This document shows positions 1 to 13,500 of a DNA stretch of 64,000 nucleotides, in pieces; positions within the stretch are counted from its first letter, which is position 1; each line of letters starts with the position of its first letter. The position numbers were made by a program, and so were the translations under genes. Origin of the DNA: Diploscapter coronatus (taxonomy: Eukaryota; Nematoda; Chromadorea; Rhabditida; Rhabditidae); the NCBI GenBank assembly GCA_964036155.1, contig OZ038423.1:44283249-44347248 (forward strand), given 5' to 3'. Below the pieces are notes generated by a model. That model was not told the origin of the DNA and searched no databases. It saw only the letters and a list, made by a program, of their open reading frames with translations.

Positions 1-72
1 GTTTGTCATCATTTGAACTAATTTTATTTATGACTGTAGCTGCTCAAAGTATTAGATTACGAAAAAATTTAC

Positions 73-1685
73 CACAAGTCTTCGGCTCATCACTACCGTC
101 GCTGCAGTCAGACGATCCATCACAGACCCACGATTTCTGAATGCATTGAGTCTTGTCGGCACATCGGAACTGGTATTGGAAACAGGCGGTGTGGTTGCGA
201 GAGCAGGAGTCCTAAAACAATGAAATTAAATTATGTTTCCAATTTATTCATAGTAGATTGAGATATAAAAAGGACATTGATCGTTCGTAACTAGCTTTAT
301 CGAAAAATCGATAACGGGTTGCATTAAAATAATTTATTTTAAAATAGCCACCTTCTCGTCACTCAAATCACTGCAGTCGTAGATTCCATCGCATTTTTGC
401 TTGATGTCGAAACACTGTCTCCCGTCAGCGCACATGAACACGCTTCCGTCGCTGCGAGAACAGTCCACTGCGGGTGGAGCTGAAATTTAAGGATTGTCAA
501 ACTATCATGATCAGCGATTGACTTACGGCAATCGACTTCATCGGATCCATCAGCGCAGTTTCTGAAATTATGAGATTTTCCATAATTTTATATCAATTTT
601 CATTCATTTAGTTTCTTAACAACTTTTAAGATAGTGTTCAAAATCCTGAAACCCACGTGATGTTGTCGCATCGTTGATAGCTGGCGATGCAACTAATGCC
701 GTGCCACTCGTACGACGAACACTGCCATTGGTCGTCCTTACAGCCGGGATGAGCTGGAAAGTCCTTTGAAACTCAGAACTAAAGAAACATTCTTACGACA
801 ATCCTTCTCGTCTTCGCCCTGTGAGCAGTCACCGCTACCATCGCATCTGAAAATTTCGAGTTTCGAGAGGAATCTTATGATTGAAACTTTTGGATTAATT
901 GATTTTTGGAGTTAGCAGTTTAGTTTACCAATTTCATGGTATCATGAATATTTAGGTTTCATGAAGACTCGTATAATTAAAGCATTTTTCTTTCCCAAAT
1001 ATCAAACATTCCTTCAACTCGGTCAACTAGTTGCAATAATTTCTGCATCATTTCGTTGATTCTTCATTTCTTCATTCTCTCATTTCTCACATTTATTCGT
1101 TCATTTTTCCCATTGTTGCGCAGGCCTTTTCCCATTTGCTCTATTCTTCCTTTCTGCATACAAAGAATCACATACACACAATGTGCAATAGAAAGACCTG
1201 TCGGGAAGTGAGTAAACGCGCGTCGATTGGGGTGTTTTAAATCCCTGAGTCCGCAATGCATCGATGCTCGCATCAGATGATCGTGAAAAACATAAATTTT
1301 AGGCTCAAAATTTGCACGTCATTACAAATTTTCATTTATGTTTCAAGAATTTCAAAGACTAATCGTGAGCTAATTCCAGCTAGTATTGCTTTGCTTATGC
1401 TAGGAACTCAGAACATCGTTAAATCAAAAATACTTCTAACAAGGAGATATGCTACAAAATAGATCATATGAAATCGTATTAAATGGGGTGTGTTTTACTT
1501 GTCAATGACAGTAAATTTAAAAAATATGTTAAAAACATGAAAATCAACTCACCGCCACTCCAATCGAATGCACCGTCCGTCGTCGCATCGGAAGTCCTGG
1601 TCTGTGCAGACTGTCGACGCTGTATTAACTGACGATGAGATTAACGGTTGAACTCGGGCTCGAATTAGTGAGGCGGGGGCATCGA
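73..1685 (-). CDS. LDL-receptor class A repeat protein, partial (at least six exons)
   Basis: Six exons join in frame on the minus strand: 1553-1685, 797-846, 657-753, 537-561, 352-479 and 73-211. After an N-terminal stretch of about 37 residues with no recognisable domain they encode four cysteine-rich LDL-receptor class A modules. Each ends in the calcium-cage signature, for example [27 protein letters not shown] and CSDGSDE. One module contains an N-glycosylation site (NIT). Such modules bind calcium and ligands outside the cell, in lipoprotein receptors, perlecan-type matrix proteins and secreted proteases. The gene runs off the left edge at a good splice donor, and no signal peptide is visible in the first exon found, so both ends are missing. 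LRP-like receptor and perlecan-like proteoglycan remain equally possible. The domain call is firm; the gene identity is open. Confidence 0.85.
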
Positions 1686-4600
1686 CTAAAAGCTTAGTGT
1701 TAATTATCCGATATCAACTTTAAATTATATCATTCATCCACAGTATCTTCTTAAAAAGCTCAGTCGCTTTTGATAAGAAAAATAGTTAGATAAAGATGAA
1801 AAATTGGGTGATTTCTTTGGAAAAAAAACTTCATTTTGATTCATCTTATCAAGACCAGAACTCATGATTTCAAGATGAACTATACAATATTTCGCCCTGA
1901 TCTTATATAACCTGAAGTGAAAAGTACATTTTCAAATGTCATTTTTCAGCTTTTGTTTGTAATCTCGATTCTGAGCTCTACTTTTCGTTCGTTCTTTTTT
2001 ATTTTTCGCTGTTCAAGCTAAGGTAAGACGTTTTGTTGTCTTTCTTTTCTTCGTCAACACAAAGTCGAAAGCGCGCGATCGATTATTTGTGCCCAGAACT
2101 GACCACTGGACTCTTCCCTCTAGTTCCCCTTAGTTCCACCCTATTTTCTCCCCATTTTTCCTCATTTCCCAACTTTCCACGTCCCTAATCAGTTCCTTTC
2201 CTCGCACGGGCTTTTCCCCTATTGCGCGTTTATGCTGATGCTAATCAGCGTGAATTATCAGAGAACTTGTAAAGCCATAGAACGTGATAATTAAAGGCCA
2301 TTAGGAAAATATATGGCACGTCATTTTGACCTATGACAGATTAGTAGGGCGAAAGTTTTGATTAATTTATAAAAATATATATAAATAAGGCCATTGCCGA
2401 ATGATTTCAAAATTTATAAACTATTTTATATTTCCAAAAATAGCCCGATAATCTCGTCTTTAATGTTATTTGCATCAATTGATATGACTGATTACGAAAG
2501 TACTTCAATATCAACAATTCAATGATTACTTCTTCAAATGCGAAGGCTACCTTTTTCGGATTGCAGTTAAGAGTGAGATGAGAACAAGTTTATGAGGGGA
2601 CTGCGCGAGAGAAGAAATATCTGCGGCGCAAAATGAGATACTTGATGATAACCAATCAATAAATGTCGAAAAACAACACTATCAGTGATATGACGATAAT
2701 GTGATATGGCAAGTTGATATGCCTATCAACTAATGAAGGGATATTTAACATCGATTACGATATGGTTATTATAGTACCCTTGATTTCGAAATGATATTTA
2801 GAGTCCTCGAGTAGATATGCCAAACCGCATTTCGGGGTTAATTTTTTATAGGAATAGACTATCAAGGATGTTAATAAGACTTGTGAAGAGAAATAAAATA
2901 ATTTTCTAATCGAAAAATTGCAAACGAAATGCGCTGGTGCTTTTTGTGCTTGAATATTTTTTGCACAGAACCGTTCTATCAAACTTATCGCCGATTTAGA
3001 CTAGGCCTTTTGTGATGTTTTGGGTTTGAAGGGTATTCTTTCCTAAATTTTTGAATCCAAACTGCCATATTTCTACCATTAGCACATTTCCGCAAAGGGA
3101 CGTAGCTTGTGGACTCTAATTATATCCGTATTTTTAGACAGCCCGAAAAAGTGCGCTATGATATTCGGCAAGATTTTTCTATAAATATGATTTTTCATTA
3201 GACATACTTTGTTTTTTCGAAGCCAGCACCGTTTCTAATTGATCTTCGAAAAAATTCTAAATTTCCTAATCCTTTTGAGTGTTGATAAAGGAAGCTGTGA
3301 AAAATTCAGGATATCAGAAAATAACGAATGAAATTGAGAGATCAAAAGAAAAAGATCAAAATTCAGAGATAGAAGAAATATAGTTGGAAAAGAAAAATGC
3401 AAGAGAACTTTGAAGTGGTCCACTCTTTCTTTGCACATGCATCTGTCTTTCTTTCATACGGGAAATAACCCCTTCGGCACAAAATCGACTGCGACGAAAA
3501 TACCGGTCGAAATACGGCGCACCTCAGGCAAGAAACAAGTGCTGAACAAAGCGTAGTAGAAACGATATGAACCTTTCTTTGGCTTCGCATTATTACGCAG
3601 GTATGGATTGCGGTCATGGGTCATTTCACGTTTACATATACTAAATTTACCAACTGATAAATTTAAGCTGTTGGTTATGAGCTGTAGTATCATTCATCAT
3701 ATGCAAAAGTCAAAATGAAGTCCAACTTTAAACACACACAATAAGATTGATTAATTGCGTCAAGTTGTCGCCCACCACATTCACTTATATCAAAAATTTG
3801 ATACAAAACCCCTGGACATTTTTATCAAAATTTTCGCACTGCTCTATGAAAGTTGCGTAATATCTCAATTAGGCTTGCGACTTTTCGGGCGTCTCTAGAA
3901 AAATTAGGATACTCTCGCTTTTTGTGCGGATCTTGAACCAATTCTATTGATTAGCGAAATCGCGCAAGAATGTGATGGTGGTGTAGCAATGCGGAAAACG
4001 CTTGAAATGGAAAAATGGAAAGATAAGGAAATTGATTTAGAAGATTTTTTTCTTGGATACGGAAGACCAACACCTTTATAAATGAAAATAAAAACAAACT
4101 CACTTTGAATGGGCAATTGTCGTGGGGCGGAGAATGCGAGTGATAAATGGAGAAATGGTAAAATGGCACATAACAGACTAGCACATATCCGTATATCGAG
4201 CATAATGATGCATTTGGGGGAACCGAGCAGGTGGCTAAAAATGGTTCTAGATTTGGTAACGAATGGTACTTTTAGGCTAAAACAATACATGATGAAATAT
4301 ACAGCGAAATTAACACGTTAAAAATGAAAATCTCAAGGTAAAATTATAAAGAAAAACATAACATACAGTACAAAAAATACAAATTTAAAATTGATGATTC
4401 TTCAAAAATCGTCACACACGCACAGATAAAAATGGATAACTCAGAGACAAGAATAGAGAAGTAGACAAAAATGAGGTAGATAGTGACACAGGATGAGAGA
4501 GACGGGGAGAGAGTTAGAGAAAGAGAAAGAGAGACCTTGAACGGACAGAGAATCACCTCCCTCGTAATCTTTCTATCTTCTCTCTTTCCACTTTTTCGCC

Positions 4601-7600
4601 TCTCGTCTTCGCGCGCTCTCTACTCGCATAGTCAACATTGGCCGTCTCTCTATGGTTTTTTCTCTAGTTCACTATCCTCCGTACTATTTCGTGTTTGTCT
4701 TTTTCTCTAGACAGAACTTTCTAGCGCTATTTCGCTTTTGTTTGTTTCTCTGACTCTAGATTTGTCTGCTTCTTTGTCTTTGTCCGGTCACTTAGCCCCA
4801 AGCAGCAAATCACCAGCAACAGACAAGAAAATAGCTGCACACAAATAAAGCAAGAGGAAGGAGGAACAGAACAAAAAGAAATCACTAGACGAAGAGGTGA
4901 TGTGATTACCGATGTTAAGGTATTTCAGAGACTAAACGGGGATAACAAAATGTAAAAGTTACTTTGAAGTTGGATAAGGTCACGTCTAATTTCCCGATCT
5001 ATAAAAAGAAATCGTTTTTAAATTATCAAAACGAGAAATATGTCTTGATCCTAATCTTGAGATCCGATTTAGGTTGTAAGAAAAGTGACGATTTTTGATG
5101 AAATTCATCGTTTGACTAAATCAAAAAAAGATTTACCTATAAGAAATCACGATAAATTTTGCAATTTATTTTTAAAAATGAAGACCAACTTCGTAATCTG
5201 ATCACTTGTATATTTTTCAATTTTCGTGTATCTACCGAATCAATGTTGGAACATTCAGATAAAATAATCACCAATTTTGCAACTTATCCCAGAAACTCAA
5301 GACCATTTTCGTAATTTAAACAAAATACGCTACAGATCGCATCAGCGAACATGAAAATCACTCCCCCGTGATCCTATTTTCGCTTCGGCAAAAATACGAT
5401 CTTCACTCGCAAAATTTAATAGCTATTTTGGAGTTGTAATTTTGAGAGTGGAAAAGGAAAACGGTAGTTCGATCGAAATTCCACAAATGGCATTAAAACA
5501 AAAACTTAGTGAAATCGTAAACAATGGTCAGTTTTTGATCGAAGTTCAGGTTTTTGGGAGGATGATAATGATGGTATTATAATTGAAGTTGCATCAAATT
5601 TAATAAAATGGTTGATTTTAAATGAAGTTTGGTTAGATTTTTGCAAAAAAAAAATACGATCAACAAGTAATTTCACATCGGTTTAACTTCGAGTTAACGA
5701 AATCGTAAATCGGAAACGACGATTTTAGGTTAGACAAAAAGTCGAAACAGGGTGGAAAATGTAGTGTAGAATTTCGTGGAAACAAACTTTTTACGAATGG
5801 TCGAAATTGAAGTGATGAAATGGTAAAAAAAAGACTAAAAATGGGTAAGATTAGGTAAGAATGATAGACGATTGATACTCGAATTCGGCAAAACGAATTG
5901 ATCGGGTTTTGGAAAGAGGGGATAGGAAAAACATCATCGAACACCTCGAAGGTGCTGGAACTGGACAAGGGAAATTTTCAGATACAACTGGAAGATGTGA
6001 AAGCGAAATCAAGAGTGGAAAATAGCTGGATTTCGTAAGCTTCGGGGTTTTTGAATCATTCAATTCGGAAAATAACACGATACATTTAGACGTTGAGAGC
6101 TTTAACTATCAATGGAAATACACCTAATTTTTCCGACTAGGTTATGTTGCAAACTTTGATTAGAAGAGTTGTCGATATTTAAAATAGTATTCCGTTTCAG
6201 CGACGTATAAAATTGTCAAGTAAGTTTATCGGACATGCTTCATCCCTAAATGGAATTATGCGAAATTCATTCGAGGCATTACCACTAGGTGTTTCAAACG
6301 GTAAAAGAACAACTTTTTTGTCTCTCGACAAAAAACGCCTCGCAAACTATGTTATTCTACGAATTTCAAGTTTTCTCATAGATTTGTCGATGGGTCTGAG
6401 AGATGCGAGTAGATGGGTTGTAGATGAAATGAAGGCCTTAGAAGGAAAAATGGGGAATAGAAAAAGGAAAGGCGCATGATCTTCGCAGTGCCAAAGACAC
6501 TAAGATAGGGGGGATAGAGACGGGTTGGTCACAAGAAAGCGAAGCTGGACAGGCAAGATGAAAGGGTGGATAGAGATTTAGAAAACTGGGAAATAGCAAA
6601 GGGTTTTTGGATAGAAAAAAGATTTGAATATTGATAAAATAACATTAGATTTTGAGATTCACAGAATCAGAATAATAGAATATCGATAGATAGATTTTTA
6701 AGCAAAAACTTAAGGTGAGAAAATATCACAATCATAAGAAAAGAAAGAATAACACGAAAATAATATGAGAGCAGGAAATTCGAACTTAGGATAAGTCTAT
6801 TTGATGACGAAAACCGAAAAGAGTATAGACGTTCAGAAACGGATTCTTGTATCATCTCATCATAGAGGTTGAACAAAATTTGCGCAGTAGCCATGATAGT
6901 CGCGATTTTTCCGGACTTCATTTAGTGATTTTTCATGATCTTGATAAAATATGATGGATAGATAAAATTGCGTTCATGATATGTTGATGGATTACTGCGT
7001 TTTTCTTCTAATTTATTGAATGATTAAAGACGAAAGTATGGTTGAATCTGAAGTGCCTATATGATCAAACTATCGTTACATTCGTGTCAACCGGTCAAAA
7101 CATCATAATCGTTTGGCGTAGTTTCTGCGGGGTTCGATATTGTTGTTGCTAGGTCGAAGTATCGTCGACTAGCTAATGGTGTGTAGGTATTTGAAAATCT
7201 GGTGTGAAAAACGGTCAATTGTTAGGTAAGTAGACATTTTTTCGATACGGAAAAATCAAAACAATGAGAGTTTTTAGTGTAGAGTGGTGATGAATTAACG
7301 CATTATGCAGTAGATTTCAGGCAGACAATAAATTATCGCACTTAAATAATGATTGTAATTTAAGTTACGATAAAAATAGACGTGAAATGTTTTTAAATAA
7401 TAGAAATTCAAAAGGGAAAATATTATTCAACCATTATTCTGAGCGTATCTTTAACTTTGATATATACTTAATTTGGACTTCATTAATTTTATCGTAAAAA
7501 TATCTGGGTGTACTTTAAAATTAGGAATGGTCACAAGTAAGATAGAGGCACGGAAAAGTTGTACCTGTTCATAGTTAAGAAATGTAAAAGGTACGAAAAT

Positions 7601-10510
7601 TCAAGATTTGATATAGATACATGCACGATTTTTCGGTATCTGTGGACATCCTTGTTTGAAATTGACTACCTTCGATAAATAATGATGGAAATAGCATGAA
7701 ATTATCAATTGACTGATAAGTCCTAGGGTATCGATTGAGACTTTGACTGATATGATAGATGATATGGTGGCTGGGCGGTCGAATGAGAAAGAAGAAAGGA
7801 CGACGGGGATATTAGGGGAAAGTGGAGAGGAAGATGATGGAGATGAAGCTGGATTTCTTTAGACGGGAAACATCGCCTAAACCGCGATGATCTATTGCCT
7901 TATCGAGTGGGTCGGAGATATCCTTTTGAGGTGGTCAAATGTCTTTTTAAAATAGGTTTCGGAATTAACGATCTAGAAAAATATATTACAAAAATTTATT
8001 AGATCCAGCTTAAGAATTTGAAAATACTATTAAAAATTTATGTTTTAAGAAAATTTAACTCGAACACTTCAATAATTGATTTCCAATTAGGGTTCCTAGG
8101 TAATTTAGAATCTTAAAAATTTTCTAAAGTAAGAGAACAGAGGTTGTTGATAGTAAAAAATCAAAACATTCGGATTCAGTCAACCGAATTTTTCGAATCC
8201 TCGCTGTCAAAACCAGATACCATCTATGGAAAATCCAAAAAGGATCGACAGATTTCGCAAATCGATTTTCATTCGAAATAAACAGAGCGGCAATGATAGG
8301 GAGGCACCGCGCGGGTTGAAACGAAGACAAGTTAATTAGAGAATTAGATAGCGAGAGAGTGAGATAATCAGAAGAGAGTATAGAGAAGCAGAAAACGAGA
8401 TAGAGAGAGAGGAAAAGAGAAAAACGACTGAATCTTCGACATGACCTTGTGCTGGATTGGTAAAAGCAAGGCGAAACCTTTGGGATGAAAAGTTAAATGA
8501 GAGAATAGCATAAGATAATGAAGACAAAAGATAGAGAGAAAGAAATAGTATCGAGAAATTGGAGAAAAAAGACAAAGAACTTGAAAGAATGATGCCATCC
8601 TTACATGGCAAAACTGCCAGCTTCTGATTATGCAGGTTAGAGAACAAGAAAGCGATGAAAGAGTATGGAAAAGCGAGAGAAGAAACAGATGACATCAATG
8701 GCTACAGAAGGTAGAATGAAAAAAGAATGGTGTTTGTCTGACGCGCTTTTGCAGAAATTAATGCGTACTTTCTCCGTTTTGGATGGATTTCTGGATGAAG
8801 ATCAGCTTTAACTTCAATTTAACTTCAGAAGTAGTGAAATTTCTTGAGGTTCAAAATTTGAAACTTCACTAAACTCTAATGTATTTGAAGAAGTAGTAGG
8901 TGAAAGTTGGAGAAGTAAGAATTGAAAGAAATGTATGAAAAAGATAATGAAAGTTATAGACGTGAGAGTAATATGCGCGAAATCAAAGATGAGAAGTCTA
9001 CGAGATAGAATTGAACTGTAAGAGAAGAAAGATACAGAAGAACAAAATAGTATTAGGAATTATAAGAAAAGGTTGGAAAGAAAAGAAGAAATAGTGAAAT
9101 CTCGAGTGGAAAAGCGAGAGATGCAGAGAAAATGCGACCCACTTGCTGGATTTCGGCCGAAAAGTGGAGAGAAAGAAGAAAAAACGCCTATTAGCATTCT
9201 AAATTCTGAACTTGACTTCGCTCTTGCAAGGAAGACCACGCCCACTTTTTGCAACTATTCTGAAAAGAACAATATTTTCATTATTTATTGTTCAAAGTTA
9301 TACCCATTTCAAAATCATTAAAACCGTCGATAATGAATACTTTTAGTTATGTTTCAAAATAATTTGCGGTTCGTAATCTCGGAAATTCAAGTAACATTCA
9401 ATGAAAATGCAAAATGTTAAAATATTAGACTTATGGAAGTTTAAGTCAAGTTAGAAAATCTTATCAGAATCATATGATTATATCAGATGATAGTCAAAAA
9501 GTCAGAAAGGTAAAAATCCATAATCGTACAATCATCAACTAGACATTTAGACAAAGAATGAATAGATAAAATGAAAACATTATGATAAGGAAAAGATAGG
9601 GCTATCAATTATATCAACTGATTTTCGAAACGAGAAATTATAGTCGGATGGTCAGAAAGAGAGAGTCCTACCTGAGATGCGCGAATAACATAAATAAAGT
9701 GAAGAAGAATTCGGAAACTGGTTGAAATGGCGTACTTTCCAAGATATTAGTCACAAGGTGTAGGAAAATGGACTGAGGAATGGAATTTACTAGTTTAAAG
9801 GACGGAAAATGATATTCAGAATAAAAAGCATACATATCATACTCTCTATACAACTGATTAAAATATTCAAATTAAACGATTAATGAAAAAAGTTTCATCG
9901 AAAATAGTTCGAAGACTCTAATGTCACAGTAGATAAACTTTGAAACATACTGAATTAACGTAAATATGCAAGCAAGTAATCAAAGTTAAAAATGGGATAT
10001 TTAAAATATGAAGGTATCAAAGACACCAATAATTTCACAATCAAACCTGCAAGAAATCAAATATCGAATGTACAAACCAAAGCTAATTCGGCTAACGAAA
10101 GCGAAGCAAAATAACCGTAAACAATCAATTCGATTACTACTACGTCAACATCAACACTTTAGGAAGTATGGTAAAACATGACGTTAAATAAATAGCTGAA
10201 AAGTGTCGATATCACGATATCGTAATTCACCAATTATGATAGTTTAATTATTAATCGAAATATATAAATTACGCCGAGAAACTCCTCATATGCGTAAACG
10301 TAGTTGAAAATCGACTTCCTAGAGATTTTAAGTGAAGCTCCCTAAATCGGCCCTCTCTTCGGACAAAAGTTCGAGCCATTTTGTCACTGATAATTCGCTC
10401 TCTGAGGATCTAAACTTTCTTTTTATATATCGGAAAAATTCACAATCCAGTGCTACAGTGTAAATAATTATTCACATTTAACAAAGAGTTTAGTGAAGCA
10501 TAATTTGTTT
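1686..10510. other. Long non-coding stretch, upstream of the LDLa gene and downstream of the Munc13-like gene
   Basis: I see no convincing exon chain here. ORFs on the minus strand at about 3.2-4.3, 5.7-6.1, 8.3-8.7 and 9.1-9.9 kb encode phenylalanine/serine/leucine-rich nonsense, because the plus strand is rich in A and G. A GA-rich block (about 4485-4540) is followed by a CT-rich block (about 4555-4800), the kind of composition seen in nematode promoters. It could be a distal promoter or 5' UTR of the LDLa gene, but no splice chain proves it. A more GC-rich island lies at about 3420-3620 without coding potential I could support. Confidence 0.5.
2958..3124 (+). repeat. Dispersed repeat, copy 1 of 2
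   Basis: About 165 bp here is clearly related, in the same orientation, to 26140-26304. Shared blocks include the motif around TTTAGACTAGGCCTTTTGTG, then GGGTTTGAAGGGT, CCAAATTTTT-like runs and a final GGACGTAGCTTGTGGACT-like block. Identity is roughly three quarters by eye, with small indels. I see no coding capacity or terminal inverted repeats, so the class is unknown. Confidence 0.8.
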
Positions 10511-13500
10511 TCAATGATGAAAATAATTTTTTACCTGGAAAGGCAAAATATCGATATCCAAATTAGGCGAGAATAATGGTATCGACGTGATTTGAGGTAG
10601 GGCTGGAGTTAGTGACAGAGGTATCTCCGGAAGTGTGTTTAGAGGTAGCAAGGTTCGGCATAGGGCGTTCACACAAATTCTAAATATCTAAAATTGGATT
10701 AGAATTTCGGAGAATAATTACCGATCTCGAATACATGCCGAAATCGAAAGACAGCATCCGTTCTGATAGAATAGGTCGGTTGGGATTGAGCTGGAATTAT
10801 ATTTAATTCTAATTTAATGTGACAAAATAATTTAACCTCAAAAAATGGCATTCATATATAAATATCTTACAAATGGATCCTTGTCTTCGACAACAATTTC
10901 GACTCCGATATCGGGAACTCCTTGTCAGGAAACAGGGCTTTCGGCATCAATTCCACTCTCAGAAAAATCTCGTTCGATCTCTGAGAAGTCTGCTGGTTTT
11001 GGTTCAGAATAATGTCGTTGACTAAAACTTTTAAATTAAATTAAATTTTAAAAATTTAGTACTGTTTAAGTAGACGATGTTATTTTCATTCTCGGTCTTA
11101 GAATAGGCGCATTGTAACCGTAGAAATTCAGTTGAGGTTTGTTTGACTTGCTAAAAATCACTATTTCAGACCTACAAGATAAATTTAAACTTACAGCTTC
11201 AATGGTTTGTTCATAGAACATTAATAATAACTCCTGAGTGGTAAAACTTTTATATCTTAGCGATGTTAGTAGGGGTGCTTGCTTAGATTCTACACCTAAT
11301 ATTGTGCATAATGTTCGAGTGATCATCTAGAATTTATCGATTTAAGGAGTAAAATTTTAGAGATTTTCATAGCTTAGCATGTATGAACAGTTTTAATGAT
11401 GACAAAATGATCCCAATTAAATTATATCTATATCTATATAATATAGTATTTCTCAAAATTCGAGAATTATTTGATAAATACGCTTCAAAGATATTTATGT
11501 CATGATCATACTATTTTTCAACAATTATCGAACTTCAATTCAGTCTAATTATAAGAAAAAGCTTACATAAATCTCCCCGTAGTAGACTTCAGTATTACTC
11601 GGCTTTAGTCTCTTGCAAATCTCCTCCTCCAAAACCCTTCCTATTACTGCGCAAGTTAGACGACAGCATCTAAAAATTTTATCTTCTTCAAAATTTACCT
11701 AAAAATAACCTCTCTTCCATTTTCTCATGATATCCACCTACTAAATTTTCCACGGCGGTTATAGCATGGTCCCATTTTCCATGCTCTTTCGTAGAATGCA
11801 TTTCCCAGCTAACCCCGAACTAAAATGGTATCGAATGGTATCTTTTGGTAGCACTTCGGGATAGTTACCAATCTATTGGTAGACCGATGGTGAGCTACCA
11901 TTTCGGCAATTCGGGAAATCTCATCTTTTCTTCGAGCAGCTACTCTCTCAGCTAATATCGTCATCATTGACTCGCATTTCTGAAGCAGAAAAAGATCTTT
12001 ATCCTTTACGTTTCAATAAAATAGGGTTTGTTTGAAAGTTTCATTTGGGTAATAGTTAGTTGTTATTGCTCTCGGATTGTATAAAAATAGACATTCTTTA
12101 AAATCATTCTAATCTATCGGGAAAAAATCATATCATTTCAAAATAAATCAAATTTCAAAAACTCCTTTCTTTAAAAATTACTATCGATCATTGAAAGCAC
12201 CGCTGTATGTAGCTAATTTTCAACAATTGGCAAGATTTCGAACTAACTAACCTCCCTAGTGCTTCTCAACGTCGCTTCGGCATTTCTCTTGACGGCTTCT
12301 AATTCTTCGGCTCGCATGCTCGTTTTGACCCGCTCAAGTTCAAGCAAATTCTCCCATCGCTCCTCTGTGAATTTCAATGATTTCTCCATGCCGTTCATCG
12401 CTCGAGCGATACGGTATTTTTGGGGGGAAATCAAAATTTGACTACCTGAAAAACACTATTTTCTGGCATAGACAGACTATGAAAAGGTGAACTTTAACAT
12501 TAAAATAGGCAATAAAGGTATAGGTCAATGCAATCGACTAGATTTGAAGGTTCATATAGTTTTGACGGATATTTGTAATTTTTAACCCTACCCCTTCTCC
12601 TTCTATGACTCAACGCCTCCGAATATACCCGCTTACAATAAGCATAAGAGTTTTCGCAGAATATCTAAAAAAAATCTTAAACTTAAATTTTTCTGCAAAA
12701 TTTTACATTAATTATGGCGATAGTCGTCATGAGTAAGTTCGATGATTGTTTCAGTGCTAGTTTAGCGAAATCGTCGGAGATACCTGAAAAATGTCTAATT
12801 TGAATAAAACTAGGACAAAATTACCTTTTTGAATGCATAGAAACGAGTATAGCCCGGCGGGTAGAGGCCTCTGTTGCTCTTTTCGGTCATCTTCTTCATC
12901 CGCTAAGGAAATTGTCTTTTCGACCTAAAATTTTTGGTTAACCTGAAAAATAGCTAAAAATGACCATTTTCTTGCTGATGGACCTCCAGGAATAGGTCCA
13001 GAAAACGGCGATATTTTCGAACCAACACTCGAAATTCTCCATTTCCAGAGAATTTAGGCTAAATTTAAAATAATAATAATAGAGTTTATCGATTTTTGAA
13101 GATACCCATTATCCCTGGCGAATTTGAGCATTTGGTTGAAAATGTCGTAGATTTTCATCGTACATTTCGTGAATTTGTCGAGTTGTTCATCGTTGCGAGA
13201 ATCTAGTGATTCAAGCTGACGCTTTAGGTAAGAAGGGAAAGAAGAGCAGATCTAAAATGGTCATTTATTCCAATTTGGACGTTGTATCTGCGCAATAGAG
13301 CATGGTTCTTTAGATTGGTATTTAGAAAAGTTGAAACATACAATATATTTTGGCAATTTCATTCTTTCTGTAAATAATGAGCTAGTACGACTAAACGTTA
13401 TATAAATTGATAATTGTTCAAACATTTTTGAAAGCTATGATTTCTAAACTAGACCTTTTTGTCCATGATCTTCATCGAAATCTCGATATAATCGATGCCA

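Noticed and set aside
3904..4290. 128-codon minus-strand ORF rich in Phe, Ser and His
   Set aside because: It is the complement of purine-rich plus-strand DNA, with no domain, no splice context and low-complexity composition.
8336..8698. 120-codon minus-strand ORF with hydrophobic stretches
   Set aside because: It mirrors a GA-repeat-rich plus strand; the hydrophobic runs come from TCT/CTT codons.
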